NCBI GenBank assembly: GCA_913054455.1
Contig: CAJXIL010000001.1
Span: 1-64,000 of the forward strand
Direction of reading: 5' to 3'
Source: an uncultured Roseobacter sp.
GTDB lineage: Bacteria; Pseudomonadota; Alphaproteobacteria; Rhodobacterales; Rhodobacteraceae
Length of the DNA stretch: 64,000 nt
In this document: positions 9,113 to 20,374 of the stretch, one piece after another
Numbering within the stretch: the first letter of the stretch is position 1
Layout: each line of letters opens with the position of its first letter
Notes under the pieces: model-generated
The model's database searches: none
Told to the model about the DNA's origin: nothing
Seen by the model: only the letters and a program-made list of their open reading frames with translations
Position numbers and translations under genes: made by a program

Positions 9113-10132
9113 CTACTGCAACTGTGCCCAGAACAGCTCAAGATGGCGGGCAACGATTTCCTCAAACCGTCCCTCTTTCTTCAGAGCCTTCAGGCCAGCA
9201 TTGATCCGGTAGAGATGTGAGGTGCCACGCCAGTGGCGTTTGGAAATCACCACATGCAGCCCCTCTTCGGAGAGGGGGCGTTCCACTGGTAGGATACTGT
9301 TGCGCAGACCTTCCTCTATCAGGGTATTGGCGCCAAGGAACAGATTGACTGTGGCGGCGTCTACACGCCCTTCATTCACCAGATGAAAGCAGGCCGCAGG
9401 GGTGTCCGCCTGAACGAGAGTGATTTTTTCCTCCGTAAGCCAACGACGGCCTGGGCGATCCAGATCATGGGTGAAATACCCCTTGGGGCGGCACAGTGTC
9501 TTGCCCTCCAGATCGCTGTCTTGCTCAAAGGAAAACCCTGCATCCGCACGGGCAAAGAGCATGATTGGAATGGTGATCAGCGGCTCGGAGAAATGAAAGT
9601 TCACGCAGCGTTTATCCTGCGGCGTGGTCTCACAATCCGGCTTGAACCAGGGGAACCCCATATCAAACTCTTTGTCGTCGAGTTTTGGGAACAGATGTTT
9701 GGACCAGTCATTTTCCCAAGTGATCGAATAGGAAACAGGAGAGGGAGTGAGCTCCATTGCGGCGTTCACCAGCTCGGTAATCAAGCCCTGACCTGGCAAA
9801 TCCTGATCCGTGAAAGGGGCAAACCCACCCCCGGTCAGCAGTTTCATCTCGGCATCATCGCGGCGCAGCGGCGTGGCATCTGGGGCGGATACGCCCTTGG
9901 CGCAGGGAATGTGCAGAACCTTGCCCGGCTCGGCAACGGGGCCGGTCAGACGGCTTTGGTTGCCGTAGTAGATAAGGGTCCAGCGACCGCGATCCCCATA
10001 ATGGTGTTCTGCAATCGAGAAGAGCGTATCACCGGGTTGAACACGGTAATCCACGTCACAAATGGCCCAGGCAGTCACTGGGCTGAGAAAGCCCAGCACA
10101 ATAGCCAGTGAGAGTGATAGCTTTTTCAGCAT
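9113..10132 (-). CDS. LysM domain fused to periplasmic solute-binding (SBP_bac_3-like) domain
   Basis: Signal peptide, CDVDYRVQPGDTLFSIAEHHYGDRGRWTLIYYGN (LysM), then solute-binding-like domain; paralogue of the next gene. Confidence 0.82.
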   Translation of the reverse strand: MLKKLSLSLAIVLGFLSPVTAWAICDVDYRVQPGDTLFSIAEHHYGDRGRWTLIYYGNQSRLTGPVAEPGKVLHIPCAKGVSAPDATPLRRDDAEMKLLTGGGFAPFTDQDLPGQGLITELVNAAMELTPSPVSYSITWENDWSKHLFPKLDDKEFDMGFPWFKPDCETTPQDKRCVNFHFSEPLITIPIMLFARADAGFSFEQDSDLEGKTLCRPKGYFTHDLDRPGRRWLTEEKITLVQADTPAACFHLVNEGRVDAATVNLFLGANTLIEEGLRNSILPVERPLSEEGLHVVISKRHWRGTSHLYRINAGLKALKKEGRFEEIVARHLELFWAQLQ

Positions 10133-10143
10133 GATAGCCTCTC

Positions 10144-11226
10144 CTAGAACTCAGCCCAGATGCGGGAGAGGTGATCCTCGATGATGCGCTGGTAGGTGCC
10201 ATCGTCGCGCACGTTCTTCAGACCCTCGCTGACCAGCGCCATCATTTCTTCGGCGCGGGGATGGGTTTTGTGCACCACCGCGTGGATGCCCAGAACCGAC
10301 AGAGGCTGTGGCAGAACATTGAACTGGCCTGCCAGATCATGCTCTTTCATAACGCTGCGACCGGTGAATTCATTGATCGCAACCGCGTCGGCCTCACCTT
10401 TTGCCACCATGTCAAAGCAGTCTTTGACCGTATGAGGGGATTTCAGGGTGATCTTGTTGTCCGCAATCCAGCGGCGGCCAGAGCCATCCAGGTCGAAGGT
10501 CAAATAGCCATTGGGGCGGCACAGGGTCTTGCCCAGAATGTCGGCGTCATCCTCAAAGGTGAAGGGGCGGCTTTTGTCGACGAAGAGCAGCATCAGGGTC
10601 TCAAACATCGAGTCCGAGAACAGGAAGTTCACACAGCGATAGCTGTCGGGCATGCTGTCGCAATCGGGTCGATACCAGGGAAAGCCCACGTCGAGCAGGG
10701 CGTTGGACAGTAGGGGGTCAAAATGGGATCCCCAGTCATTCACCCAGTGGATGGCATAGCCTTCTTTTGGGGCCGCCGAGGTCATAACTGCATCCATTAC
10801 ATCCGTGATTAACCCGCCATTATGCGAAGCCTTGGAGGTAAAGGGGGCGTAGTCATCACCTGTCAGCAGATTGATTTTCTGCCGAACCGATGCATTGCCT
10901 GGTGTCACTTTTACGGGCGCTGCGGCAACCGGGGCTGCGCTGGCGGCCTTGGTGCCGCCCTCCAAGCCGGTCGGCAATCCGTTGATACAGGGCATCCGCA
11001 GTTTCATACCGACGCGAATTGCATTTGGCTTGGGGCCAATGGCGTCGATGTTTTGCGAATGGATGGTGCTCCAAGTGCCAACATCCTTGTACAACCGGTC
11101 CGCGATCACAGACAGGCTGTCTCCGGATCTGACCTTGTAGTAACCACCACAGGTTTCAGCAGCGAGGGTCTGTGCGGAAAATAGGCCGACAACTGCAAGA
11201 GTTGCTGCCAGGAGCGTGTTCTTCAT
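10144..11226 (-). CDS. LysM domain fused to periplasmic solute-binding (SBP_bac_3-like) domain, tandem paralogue
   Basis: Signal peptide, CGGYYKVRSGDSLSVIADRLYKDVGTWSTIHSQN (LysM) then INLLTGDDYAPFTSKASHNGGLITDVMDAV...; same architecture as 9113..10132. Confidence 0.82.
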   Translation of the reverse strand: MKNTLLAATLAVVGLFSAQTLAAETCGGYYKVRSGDSLSVIADRLYKDVGTWSTIHSQNIDAIGPKPNAIRVGMKLRMPCINGLPTGLEGGTKAASAAPVAAAPVKVTPGNASVRQKINLLTGDDYAPFTSKASHNGGLITDVMDAVMTSAAPKEGYAIHWVNDWGSHFDPLLSNALLDVGFPWYRPDCDSMPDSYRCVNFLFSDSMFETLMLLFVDKSRPFTFEDDADILGKTLCRPNGYLTFDLDGSGRRWIADNKITLKSPHTVKDCFDMVAKGEADAVAINEFTGRSVMKEHDLAGQFNVLPQPLSVLGIHAVVHKTHPRAEEMMALVSEGLKNVRDDGTYQRIIEDHLSRIWAEF

Positions 11227-11394
11227 GTGGTTCCCCCCAGGGATGCAAATAATTCGGTCGCCACGATCTAAGCCGTGTTTGAGTTGAGACCGGTTGGAAA
11301 TTGAGAAGGTATTTGATCGGGTCCGGTGCAGTCAGGAGCCCAAAGTTGACAGAGCCCTCAGGATGGCAGGATCCCAAGGACGACATGTTTCGTT

Positions 11395-12267
11395 TTATTG
11401 GCCGCCAAACAGTGTCAACAGCGCGTCGGTGTTGACCTCACCTGAGCTTGTCAACAACAGGGCGGGCACGGCCACTTTTTGCGTGCGATGCGCGTCGTTG
11501 ACCATTTGATCGATGTACTGGCGCGATTGCCCCTGCTCCAGTGCCGTCAACACCATGGCATAAAGTCCACTGACCTCTCCCATATTCACAGAGGTAGGTG
11601 CGGCTGTTTCAGGCAGCGCGGCTGCGTATGACTTTGGCGTCCCATTGCGCAGGGCGGCCAGTGTGCCTGCGGTGATCTGGGCCACTATGTCAGCATTGTT
11701 TGCGTCAGAGGCTGCGGCCAACTGCGCAACAGGGGTCGTCGACAAAGTTCCAGCATCAGCCGCAGCAATGACTGGGCTATAGCCCGAAGCCCCTGCCAAG
11801 CCCCCGCCTTGTATCTCACTGTCAGATCCTGAAAATTGCAAGAAGGTCAGGGCGATAGCAGCAATGCCCAAAACAGCGGCCGCGGCGATGAGTTTTATCA
11901 TTTTCATAGAAAGTCCCGGCGGAGGCAAAATTACAGAATCGATCGGCGTCGTGTCATGGGCACGCTCAGCAAACCCATCGTTCCAAGGCGCAGAAGCCGA
12001 AGGCGTGGTGGGTTCTACGGATGAAATAACACTGTGCGCTGCGCCATTCGTTTCGATATTTGCTGGTTCATTAAGATCGTTGATCGCCAAATCAGGAGGG
12101 CGCGCTTCGCCGTCGTGCGGGGAAACCACCTGCAACCCCGACTTTGCAACGACGCGGATATTGCCTTTGGTGACAACCGCGTTGAGCTTGACCGGTTTGG
12201 ACGTTGGCGCAGTTGAAGGGGTGTCATCTGTGGGGAAATCTAAGGACTGTAGCACTGAATCTGTCAC
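11395..12267 (-). CDS. Hypothetical single-pass membrane protein
   Basis: 290 aa; one TM segment (MIKLIAAAAVLGIAAIALTFLQF); low-complexity N-terminus; no recognised family. Confidence 0.6.
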   Translation of the reverse strand: MTDSVLQSLDFPTDDTPSTAPTSKPVKLNAVVTKGNIRVVAKSGLQVVSPHDGEARPPDLAINDLNEPANIETNGAAHSVISSVEPTTPSASAPWNDGFAERAHDTTPIDSVILPPPGLSMKMIKLIAAAAVLGIAAIALTFLQFSGSDSEIQGGGLAGASGYSPVIAAADAGTLSTTPVAQLAAASDANNADIVAQITAGTLAALRNGTPKSYAAALPETAAPTSVNMGEVSGLYAMVLTALEQGQSRQYIDQMVNDAHRTQKVAVPALLLTSSGEVNTDALLTLFGGQ

Positions 12268-12325
12268 CCTTTAACGCGGCATACTGGACGGTCTTTGGGC
12301 GGATATGCCAAGACTTTCCTCTAAG

Positions 12326-12342
12326 TTAACAATTTATTAACC
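12326..12342. promoter_or_regulatory. Candidate CtrA-type box
   Basis: TTAACAATTTATTAACC: TTAA-N7-TTAAC, satisfied on both strands, about 60 bp upstream of the 11395..12267 start. Confidence 0.4.
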
Positions 12343-12677
12343 AATTGCCGAATCAGCGTCAACATGGCGTTGCGCTTGGAATTTCGGCACCTCTTCTTGC
12401 TTTGCAAAATGAGATTAAAAACTATGTGTAGCTTTGGTTTTAAACGATAAAATGCCTGACTTTGGACAATGCGGCTGCGGGTTCTCATGCGCAAAAGCCA
12501 CATGTCAACACTATACTGGGAAATTTCAATATCTTCCCTGGGCTGCTTTTGCGTTGCATTGATGCAATTTAGGGTAGAAATTTGTACGCCTAGGCCAAGC
12601 ACTCCTTCAGGCCTTACCCATTGCTTCCGCAAAGGGGGCATCTTGAGCGCTCGGGCCCACGAGTCTTGGGGAGGAGC

Positions 12678-14048
12678 CTAGCCGATCTCTGATAGCAGAT
12701 CGGACATTGCCTTACGGTAACGGGCAACGACTGGATCACGGGCAATATGGCGCCCCGCCTGAACAGTATGACGTCCTGCTGACCACAGATCGGTGATAAC
12801 ACTGTCTTTGGCGGCGAAGACAAGCCCATCCAAAATCTGGTCATTTGTCAGAGCGCAGAGCGATGGATGGTTGGTCTCGATGGCCAGTAGATCCGCCCAT
12901 TGGCCTTCCGCTATTTCTCCCTTTCCACGCCCTAGGGTCAGGGCGCTGCCCTTGGCGGCACCGGTGTAGAGCGCATGGCCGACCGAGCCTTCACCTCGGA
13001 CCAGAACATTGCGCGCCAGGTCCCGCAGGCGCTGTGAATACTCAAGTGTACGCAGCTCTTCTGTGAGGGAGATCAATACATTGGAATCCGACCCCACCCC
13101 AAAGGCTCCGTTCGCTTCCAGATAGGTGGCGCCATTAAAAGGGCCGTCGCCAAGATTGGCTTCCGTTATCGGGCAAAGACCGGCAACTGCGCCGGATCGG
13201 GCCATGGCGATTGTCTCGTCCTGGGTCATATGAGTGGCGTGGATCAGGCACCAGTTTTGACTCACCGGGGCATTGGCCATGAGCCATTCAACCGGGCGCG
13301 CGCCGAGACCGGCCAGGACCTCTTGAACCTCCTTTGGCTGTTCAGCGATATGAATATGGACAAGGCAGTCCTCAGCTTGGGTTTGCAAGACCCGTGCAAG
13401 ATCGTCTGGTGCGGTGGCCCGCAAGGAATGTGGGGCAATGCCAACCTGACAATCGGCGGGCAGGGTGGAGGCCGCGCTGCGCGCGAGCTCCACAAGCCTG
13501 CAAAACTGGTCTACATCATTGCCAAACCGCAGCTGCCCCGGTTCTAGCGGTCGTTTGCCGACCCCTGCATAGCTATAGAGGACTGGGAGATGGGTGAGGC
13601 CGATACCCGTTTCAACCGCGGCCGCCATGATCCGGTCCGAATGCTCTGCCAGGTTATCATAGGTTTGGCCGTCTTTTTGGTGGTGCAGGTAGTGGAATTC
13701 TCCGACCGAAGCATAGCCTGCCTCCTGCATTTCCATAAAGACCAAAGCGGCGATGGCTTCGATTTGGTCTGGGGAAAGGTGAGCGGTAAAGCGATACATG
13801 AGTTCGCGCCAGGTCCAAAAACTATCGCGCCCGGCCAGGCGGTATTCGGTCATCCCGGCCATGGCCCGCTGAAAGCTATGGCTGTGCAAATTCCCCAGCG
13901 CGGGCAAAAGGCTGTCGACCCGGCAATCGCTGGATGCAGGCTGGGTGTTGACGCAGATCTCTGAAATCTTGCCGCCATGCAGTGTCAGGCGCACTTGCTC
14001 AGCCCAGCCTGTGGTCAATAGTGCACGTTTTGCAAAGATCGTGGTCAT
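12678..14048 (-). CDS. hutF: Formimidoylglutamate deiminase
   Basis: Amidohydrolase with LPALGNLHSHSFQRAMAGMTEYR and adjacency to hutI/H/G/U. Confidence 0.93.
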   Translation of the reverse strand: MTTIFAKRALLTTGWAEQVRLTLHGGKISEICVNTQPASSDCRVDSLLPALGNLHSHSFQRAMAGMTEYRLAGRDSFWTWRELMYRFTAHLSPDQIEAIAALVFMEMQEAGYASVGEFHYLHHQKDGQTYDNLAEHSDRIMAAAVETGIGLTHLPVLYSYAGVGKRPLEPGQLRFGNDVDQFCRLVELARSAASTLPADCQVGIAPHSLRATAPDDLARVLQTQAEDCLVHIHIAEQPKEVQEVLAGLGARPVEWLMANAPVSQNWCLIHATHMTQDETIAMARSGAVAGLCPITEANLGDGPFNGATYLEANGAFGVGSDSNVLISLTEELRTLEYSQRLRDLARNVLVRGEGSVGHALYTGAAKGSALTLGRGKGEIAEGQWADLLAIETNHPSLCALTNDQILDGLVFAAKDSVITDLWSAGRHTVQAGRHIARDPVVARYRKAMSDLLSEIG

Positions 14049-14062
14049 TTCTTACCTCGTTT

Positions 14063-14076
14063 TATGTCTAGACATA
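14063..14076. promoter_or_regulatory. Perfect palindrome, candidate HutC operator
   Basis: TATGTCTAGACATA in the divergent hutF/hutI intergenic region. Confidence 0.55.
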
Positions 14077-14131
14077 TGACATATTGATTTGTACGAGAAA
14101 AGAGGAAAACAGATTTTTGTGGAGGTCACCC

Positions 14132-15343
14132 ATGACGACAGAGGGTCACGTTTTTACCGAGCTACGTGCGGCTACTCTTGTCGCCGGAGCAGGACCCTAT
14201 GGGCTCGTTGATGCCGCAGCGATTGCCGTGGTTGAGGGGAAAATCGCCTGGGTCGGCCCCGAAAGCGAGCTACCAGTCGCCTTTGAGGGCTGCCCCAAAA
14301 CCTCCTTGGGCAACCGTTTGGTCACCCCAGGTTTGATCGACTGCCACACCCATGTGGTGCATGGTGGCAATCGCGCTGCGGAATTCGAGATGCGCCTCAA
14401 CGGAGCCAGTTATGAAGAGCTTGCACGGGCAGGCGGTGGTATTGTCTCCACAGTCACCGCCACCCGTGCTGCCACCGTGGAGGCGTTGGTCGCTCAAGCG
14501 CTACCCCGCATTGACGCCATGCTGGCTGAAGGGGTCACCACGGTAGAAGTGAAATCCGGATATGGCTTGGACCAAGAGACCGAGTTGAACATGCTGCGGG
14601 CGGCCCGCGCCTTGCCAGAGCATCGCGCAATTCGGGTTGTGACCAGTTTTCTTGGGGCGCATGCGGTACCTGCGGAGTACAGCGGCAATGCTGATGGCTA
14701 TATCGCAGAGGTCTGTATCCCAACGCTGCGCGCAGCCCATCGCGAAGGTCTGGTTGATGCGGTTGATGGCTTTTGCGAAGGAATAGCGTTTTCCCCAGCC
14801 CAGATCGCACAGGTCTTTGATGAGGCACGCCGTTTGGGCCTGCCGGTGAAACTTCACGCAGAGCAGCTGTCCAATCTGGGCGGGGCCAAACTGGCGGCCA
14901 GTTACGGTGCGCTTTCTGCCGACCATATCGAATACCTTGATGGTGACGGGGTTGCCGCCATGGCGGAGGCTGGAACCGTGGCGGTGATTCTGCCTGGTGC
15001 CTTTTATACCCTGCGCGAAACACAAATGCCGCCGCTGGATCTGTTGCGCGCTGTGGGCGTGCCCATGGCGCTGGCCACCGATTGCAATCCTGGTTCTGCA
15101 CCGATGACGTCGCTTTTGCTGGCGATGAATATGGGCTGCACCCTGTTTCGCATGACGCCCGAAGAAGCCCTGTGCGGTGTCACTAGCCATGGGGCCCAGG
15201 CTCTTGGGCTTTCGGACCGCGGCTGCCTTGCCGTGGGGCAGCTTGCGGATCTTGCGGTTTGGGACGTCGCTCATCCGGCAGAGCTGGCCTATCGCATTGG
15301 CTTTAACCCTCTTTACGCGCGCATTATTGGAGGTTCCCTGTGA
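14132..15343 (+). CDS. hutI: Imidazolonepropionase
   Basis: [34 protein letters not shown]...[19 protein letters not shown]; start at ATG 14132 (GGAGG upstream). Confidence 0.95.
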   Translation: MTTEGHVFTELRAATLVAGAGPYGLVDAAAIAVVEGKIAWVGPESELPVAFEGCPKTSLGNRLVTPGLIDCHTHVVHGGNRAAEFEMRLNGASYEELARAGGGIVSTVTATRAATVEALVAQALPRIDAMLAEGVTTVEVKSGYGLDQETELNMLRAARALPEHRAIRVVTSFLGAHAVPAEYSGNADGYIAEVCIPTLRAAHREGLVDAVDGFCEGIAFSPAQIAQVFDEARRLGLPVKLHAEQLSNLGGAKLAASYGALSADHIEYLDGDGVAAMAEAGTVAVILPGAFYTLRETQMPPLDLLRAVGVPMALATDCNPGSAPMTSLLLAMNMGCTLFRMTPEEALCGVTSHGAQALGLSDRGCLAVGQLADLAVWDVAHPAELAYRIGFNPLYARIIGGSL

Positions 15344-16890
15344 CCAACCAAACCTTGACCCTGACCCTCACGCCTGGTGCGGTTTCTCTTGCCGAGCTTG
15401 AACGGGTTTTCCGCGAAGAATGCGCTGTGCGTCTCGATGCGAGTTGCCGTCCGGACATTGAGCGCGCGCATAGCCATATCGCCGCCGCCGCTGCTGGAGA
15501 GGCCGCAGTTTATGGGGTCAATACAGGCTTTGGCAAATTGGCCAGCGTCAAAATCGCGGCTGAGGATACCGCCACTTTGCAACGCAACCTGATCCTAAGC
15601 CACTGTTGTGGTGTCGGCCCGGCGATACCGCGGGCCCATGCGCGTTTGATGATGGTGCTGAAATTGCTCAGCCTTGGCCGTGGTGCCTCTGGGGTGCGGT
15701 TGGAGGTCATCGATCTGCTTGAGGCTATGTTGGAAAAAGGCGTTACCCCGGTCATTCCGGCGCAGGGTTCGGTTGGGGCCTCTGGCGATCTGGCGCCGCT
15801 CTCGCATATGGCAGCGGTGATGATGGGGGCGGCTGAGGCGGAGTATGACGGTCGGATCCTGTCGGGAGAGGCGGCGCTTGCGGCGGCTGGTCTGGCTCCG
15901 ATCGAGTTTGGCCCCAAAGAGGGGCTGGCGCTGATCAATGGCACGCAGTTTTCCACCGCCTTTGGCCTCGTCGGCCTGTTTGGGGCCTGGCAAGCGGCCC
16001 AAAGCGCGCTTGTGACCTCGGCGTTGACCACGGATGCGATTATGGGATCCACGGCGCCACTGCAGCCTGAAATTCATAGCCTGCGCGGTCATCGCGGTCA
16101 GGTAGAGGCCGCTGCCACCATGCGGTTGCTGCTTGCGGGATCGGTCATTCGCGAAAGTCACCGTGACGATGATGCCCGCGTGCAGGATCCCTATTGTATC
16201 CGTTGTCAGCCACAGGTGGTTGGTGCCGCGATGGATGTGCTGCGCCAAGCCGCGCTGACGCTGGAGATCGAGGCCAACGCCGCCACTGATAACCCGCTGG
16301 TGCTGGTTGGCGCTGATCTGATTGTCTCGGGCGGGAATTTTCACGCAGAGCCTGTTGGCTTTGCCGCCGATATGATCGCGCTGGCAATTGCCGAGATCGG
16401 CGCCATCGCTCAACGCCGCATTGCGCTGATTGTCGATCCGGTGCTGAGCCACGATCTGCCGCCTTTCCTGACGCCCAATCCTGGCCTCAACTCCGGCTAT
16501 ATGATTGCTGAGGTGACAACAGCCGCGTTGATGAGCGAGAACAAGCACCTGGCCAACCCCTGCGTCACCGATAGCACGCCGACCTCTGCCAATCAGGAAG
16601 ACCATGTTTCCATGGCTGCTCATGGTGCAAGGCGTCTCGGGCAGATGCTGGTGAATCTCGAACGCATCCTCGGGGTTGAGCTGCTCTGCGCGAGCCAGGG
16701 CGTGGAATTCCGCGCTCCTTTATCCACCAGCGACGCATTGCAGCACGTGATCGCAAAGCTGCGGGACGCGGTGCCGCCCTTGGACGAGGATCGCTACACT
16801 GCACCGGATATTGAGGCCGCTTCGGCGCTGATCATGTGCGGAGAAATTGCAAGGTGTAGTCAGATCGCCATGCCGGAGCTGGGAGCATGA
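15340..16890 (+). CDS. hutH: Histidine ammonia-lyase
   Basis: [11 protein letters not shown] and [19 protein letters not shown] (MIO-forming ASG). Confidence 0.97.
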   Translation: MTNQTLTLTLTPGAVSLAELERVFREECAVRLDASCRPDIERAHSHIAAAAAGEAAVYGVNTGFGKLASVKIAAEDTATLQRNLILSHCCGVGPAIPRAHARLMMVLKLLSLGRGASGVRLEVIDLLEAMLEKGVTPVIPAQGSVGASGDLAPLSHMAAVMMGAAEAEYDGRILSGEAALAAAGLAPIEFGPKEGLALINGTQFSTAFGLVGLFGAWQAAQSALVTSALTTDAIMGSTAPLQPEIHSLRGHRGQVEAAATMRLLLAGSVIRESHRDDDARVQDPYCIRCQPQVVGAAMDVLRQAALTLEIEANAATDNPLVLVGADLIVSGGNFHAEPVGFAADMIALAIAEIGAIAQRRIALIVDPVLSHDLPPFLTPNPGLNSGYMIAEVTTAALMSENKHLANPCVTDSTPTSANQEDHVSMAAHGARRLGQMLVNLERILGVELLCASQGVEFRAPLSTSDALQHVIAKLRDAVPPLDEDRYTAPDIEAASALIMCGEIARCSQIAMPELGA

Positions 16891-17690
16891 TCTCCGCTGT
16901 TGATGTCACCAGAGGCGACAGCCCCTTGGTTCTGGGTCTGCCCCATACAGGGACATATGTCCCTGCAGAGGTTGCAGCAAAGCTGAACGCGCGGGGAAGG
17001 GGGTTGGATGACACCGATTGGCACATTGACAGGCTCTATGAGGGGCTTTTGCCCGATGTGACCTCTGTCCGTGCGGTCTTTCATCGCTATGTGATCGATG
17101 CCAACCGGGATCCCTCGGGGGTCTCGCTCTACCCTGGCCAAAACACCACGACTTTGGTTCCGCTGACGGATTTTGATGGTCACCCTATCTGGGATCAGGA
17201 GCCAGATGCAGCAGAGATTGACTCCCGCTGCCGGGAATTTCACGCGCCTTATCATAGGGCACTTGAGGCAGAGCTGGCACGGGTGAAAGCCATACACGGC
17301 TTTGCCATTCTTTATGATTGCCACTCGATCCGCAGCACTATTCCCTTTCTGTTTGAAGGAGTCCTGCCGGACTTCAATACCGGGACAAATATGGGCCGTA
17401 CCTGTGACCCCGAACTCGAGGAGATTGTGGTCTCAGCCTGCACAAAGGCCAAGAACTATGGGTCTGTGTTGAACGGCCGTTTCAAAGGTGGCTGGACCAC
17501 CCGCCACTATGGCCGCCCTGATGAAGGCCTGCATGCCATTCAAATGGAACTGGCGCAAAGCACCTATCTAACCCGCGAGGCCGCCCCTTGGATCTATGAC
17601 CAGACCAAGGCCAACCGCCTGCGTGAACATTTACATACCATTCTCACTCGCCTGGCTGACTGGGCGCCCCAGACCGGAGGAAACACATGA
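16887..17690 (+). CDS. hutG: N-formylglutamate deformylase
   Basis: [11 protein letters not shown]...[10 protein letters not shown]...[16 protein letters not shown]; operon overlap with hutH and hutU. Confidence 0.93.
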   Translation: MISAVDVTRGDSPLVLGLPHTGTYVPAEVAAKLNARGRGLDDTDWHIDRLYEGLLPDVTSVRAVFHRYVIDANRDPSGVSLYPGQNTTTLVPLTDFDGHPIWDQEPDAAEIDSRCREFHAPYHRALEAELARVKAIHGFAILYDCHSIRSTIPFLFEGVLPDFNTGTNMGRTCDPELEEIVVSACTKAKNYGSVLNGRFKGGWTTRHYGRPDEGLHAIQMELAQSTYLTREAAPWIYDQTKANRLREHLHTILTRLADWAPQTGGNT

Positions 17691-19369
17691 CCGATCCCCG
17701 AAAAAACACCCGCGATGTCTTTCCACCCACCGGATCTGAAATCACTGCCAAAAGCTGGCTGACCGAAGCACCAATGCGCATGTTGATGAACAACCTGCAC
17801 CCTGATGTGGCCGAGAACCCGCATGAACTGGTGGTCTATGGCGGCATTGGTCGCGCCGCGCGCACCTGGGAAGATTTTGACCTCATCGTTGACAGTCTCA
17901 AGGATCTGGAGGCCGATGAAACTCTGTTGGTGCAATCAGGTAAACCCGTGGCCATCGTCAAAACCCACGAGGACGCCCCCCGTGTCTTGATCGCCAATTC
18001 CAACCTGGTGCCGCATTGGGCCAATTGGGATCACTTCAACGAACTCGATAAAAAGGGTTTGATGATGTACGGCCAAATGACCGCCGGCTCCTGGATCTAC
18101 ATCGGAACACAAGGCATCGTTCAAGGCACCTACGAGACCTTTGCAGAGGCTGGTCGTAAGCACTATGGCGGTGATCTCAGTGGGAAATGGATCCTCACGG
18201 GTGGTCTAGGGGGGATGGGTGGCGCCCAGCCTCTGGCCGCAGTTATGGCTGGCGCCTGCTGTTTGGCGGTGGAGTGCAATCCCGATAGCATCGATTTCCG
18301 GCTGCGCACAAAATACTTGGATGAAAAGGCCGAGACTCTGGATGAGGCCTTGGCGATGATCGCAAAATGGACCGCTGCGGGGGAAGCCAAGTCGGTCGGC
18401 CTGTTGGGCAACGCCGCCGATGTTTTCCCTGAACTGTTGGCCCGTGCCGAGTCTGGCGGTATGCGCCCTGACATCGTCACCGACCAGACATCCGCACATG
18501 ATCCGGTCAATGGCTATCTGCCACTGGGCTGGACAATGGGGGAATGGAAAGCACGGCGCGAAAGCGATCCCAAAGCAGTGGAAACAGCGGCGCGGGCCTC
18601 GATGCGGGTGCAGGTAGAGGCCATGTGCAAGTTCCACGCCATGGGCGTGCCCACCTTGGACTACGGCAACAACATCCGTCAGATGGCGCTGGAGGAAGGG
18701 CTGGAGAACGCCTTTGATTTCCCCGGATTTGTACCCGCCTATATCCGCCCGCTGTTCTGTCGTGGCATTGGCCCTTTCCGCTGGGTGGCCCTGTCTGGTG
18801 ATCCCGAAGACATTCGTAAGACCGATGCCAAGATGAAGGAACTGTTCCCGGAGAATACTCATCTGCACAACTGGCTCGATATGGCCCAGGAGCGTATTGC
18901 CTTTCAGGGGCTTCCGGCGCGAATTTGCTGGATCGGTCTGGGCGATCGTCACAAGGCGGGGCTGGCCTTCAACGAAATGGTGAAAAACGGCGAGTTGAGC
19001 GCACCGGTGGTGATTGGTCGAGATCATCTGGATTCGGGCTCGGTTGCCTCGCCCAATCGCGAGACTGAGGCTATGATGGATGGCTCTGACGCGGTGTCGG
19101 ACTGGCCGCTGCTGAACGCACTCACCAATACCGCCTCAGGTGCGACTTGGGTGTCGCTACACCACGGGGGCGGCGTCGGCATGGGCTTTTCCCAGCACTC
19201 CGGTGTGGTGATCTGTGCCGATGGCACCGATGCCGCCGCCAAGCGGCTGGAGCGCGTGTTATGGAACGACCCGGCTTCGGGCGTGATGCGTCACGCGGAT
19301 GCGGGTTACGAAGAGGCCAAGGAATGCGCCCGTGTGCACAACCTGCGCCTGCCTGCCATCTTGAAATAA
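17687..19369 (+). CDS. hutU: Urocanate hydratase
   Basis: [61 protein letters not shown]. Confidence 0.97.
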   Translation: MTDPRKNTRDVFPPTGSEITAKSWLTEAPMRMLMNNLHPDVAENPHELVVYGGIGRAARTWEDFDLIVDSLKDLEADETLLVQSGKPVAIVKTHEDAPRVLIANSNLVPHWANWDHFNELDKKGLMMYGQMTAGSWIYIGTQGIVQGTYETFAEAGRKHYGGDLSGKWILTGGLGGMGGAQPLAAVMAGACCLAVECNPDSIDFRLRTKYLDEKAETLDEALAMIAKWTAAGEAKSVGLLGNAADVFPELLARAESGGMRPDIVTDQTSAHDPVNGYLPLGWTMGEWKARRESDPKAVETAARASMRVQVEAMCKFHAMGVPTLDYGNNIRQMALEEGLENAFDFPGFVPAYIRPLFCRGIGPFRWVALSGDPEDIRKTDAKMKELFPENTHLHNWLDMAQERIAFQGLPARICWIGLGDRHKAGLAFNEMVKNGELSAPVVIGRDHLDSGSVASPNRETEAMMDGSDAVSDWPLLNALTNTASGATWVSLHHGGGVGMGFSQHSGVVICADGTDAAAKRLERVLWNDPASGVMRHADAGYEEAKECARVHNLRLPAILK

Positions 19370-19385
19370 AAAAGGGCGGCGCGGT

Positions 19386-20108
19386 TTAATACCGCGTCGT
19401 CATTCGATGGCCAGGACGGAAGGTCTGGCGCACAAATGTGATCGCCTCTTCCTTGAGCCAGGTGGAGCGCTCCACCGTGAACAGGGCTTCATCCTGTGCA
19501 CAGCCCAGATACTCTGCCAGTTCCGGGGTCGCGGCTGTGGCCGAAAAGGCAATTTCAGCATCCGAAAAGGGCACCGTAGAGACCAGCCATTCATTTGGCC
19601 CCAGCGTGCTGAAATCGGCCTCTTCTGCCTGAGGCAGGATGGAGAGGGAAATCCAGCGGTCCTCAAACTGATAGGGCAGGCCATCTGCGTAATGCATGCA
19701 GGTCAGGTGCAGCACCTGGGTGCCCTGATCCAGGCTCAAACGGGCACAGAGCCAATGGGGCGCCGCCTGCACTGCACGGTTGATCAAGGTATAACGATAG
19801 GCTGCGTTTTGCTCTTCAATTTCCGCTCGGACAATAGGGATAGAAAACCGTGCCTGGCGAAGGGGCGCCTGGCGGACGCGGGTGCCGGCCTTACGACGGC
19901 GCTCAACCACCCCTTCATCAGCCAGTTCTCGCATGGCGCGATTGACGGTGGCGCGGGCGCAGCCATAGCTTTCGGCCAAGTCCATCTCATTGGGCAGCAA
20001 CCCACCTGGTGCCCATTCCCCCGAGGTGATTTTTCCCATGATGTCGGCTTTGACGTGCCGGAATGTAGCCTTCATGATCTCTGCGCCTTTGTCGTTAAGT
20101 GCAATCAT
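19386..20108 (-). CDS. hutC: Histidine utilization repressor (GntR/HutC family)
   Basis: GEWAPGGLLPNEMDLAESYGCARATVNRAMRELADEGVVERRRKAGTRV; convergent to hutU. Confidence 0.92.
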   Translation of the reverse strand: MIALNDKGAEIMKATFRHVKADIMGKITSGEWAPGGLLPNEMDLAESYGCARATVNRAMRELADEGVVERRRKAGTRVRQAPLRQARFSIPIVRAEIEEQNAAYRYTLINRAVQAAPHWLCARLSLDQGTQVLHLTCMHYADGLPYQFEDRWISLSILPQAEEADFSTLGPNEWLVSTVPFSDAEIAFSATAATPELAEYLGCAQDEALFTVERSTWLKEEAITFVRQTFRPGHRMTTRY

Positions 20109-20374
20109 AAAGGCCTTTTGTCTAAGTGTATAGGTCGAGGCCTCGGTTGCAGAGCGCTGAGGGTTTCCAGCAATGTTGCAGCAGTCTTAGCCTGTCCGGC
20201 AGTGATACTCCATGCAACGCCCAGAAGTTAGGTGTTTCTCTCAGTTTTGCTTTTCCACAGGGCTTTAGCTCGGCGGGCCATAAATCGTGAACGCAGAAGT
20301 GTCAAAACTGCTTGGGTTGCCTATAGGAGAAGTGTACAACTTCGTCAGTTTATAGTTACGGTACTTTAGCCAGT

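Noticed and set aside
12321-12641. 106-aa minus-strand ORF in the AT-rich gap before hutF
   Set aside because: Basic, low-complexity sequence without a family signature; more likely a regulatory intergenic region.
15595-16623. 342-aa minus-strand ORF antisense to hutH
   Set aside because: hutH is unambiguous on the plus strand; the antisense product has no recognisable motif.
18206-19027. 273-aa minus-strand ORF antisense to hutU
   Set aside because: Same reason: shadow ORF of a conserved enzyme gene.
19407-20231. 274-aa plus-strand ORF antisense to hutC
   Set aside because: Overlaps a clear GntR/HutC gene; no domain signature.
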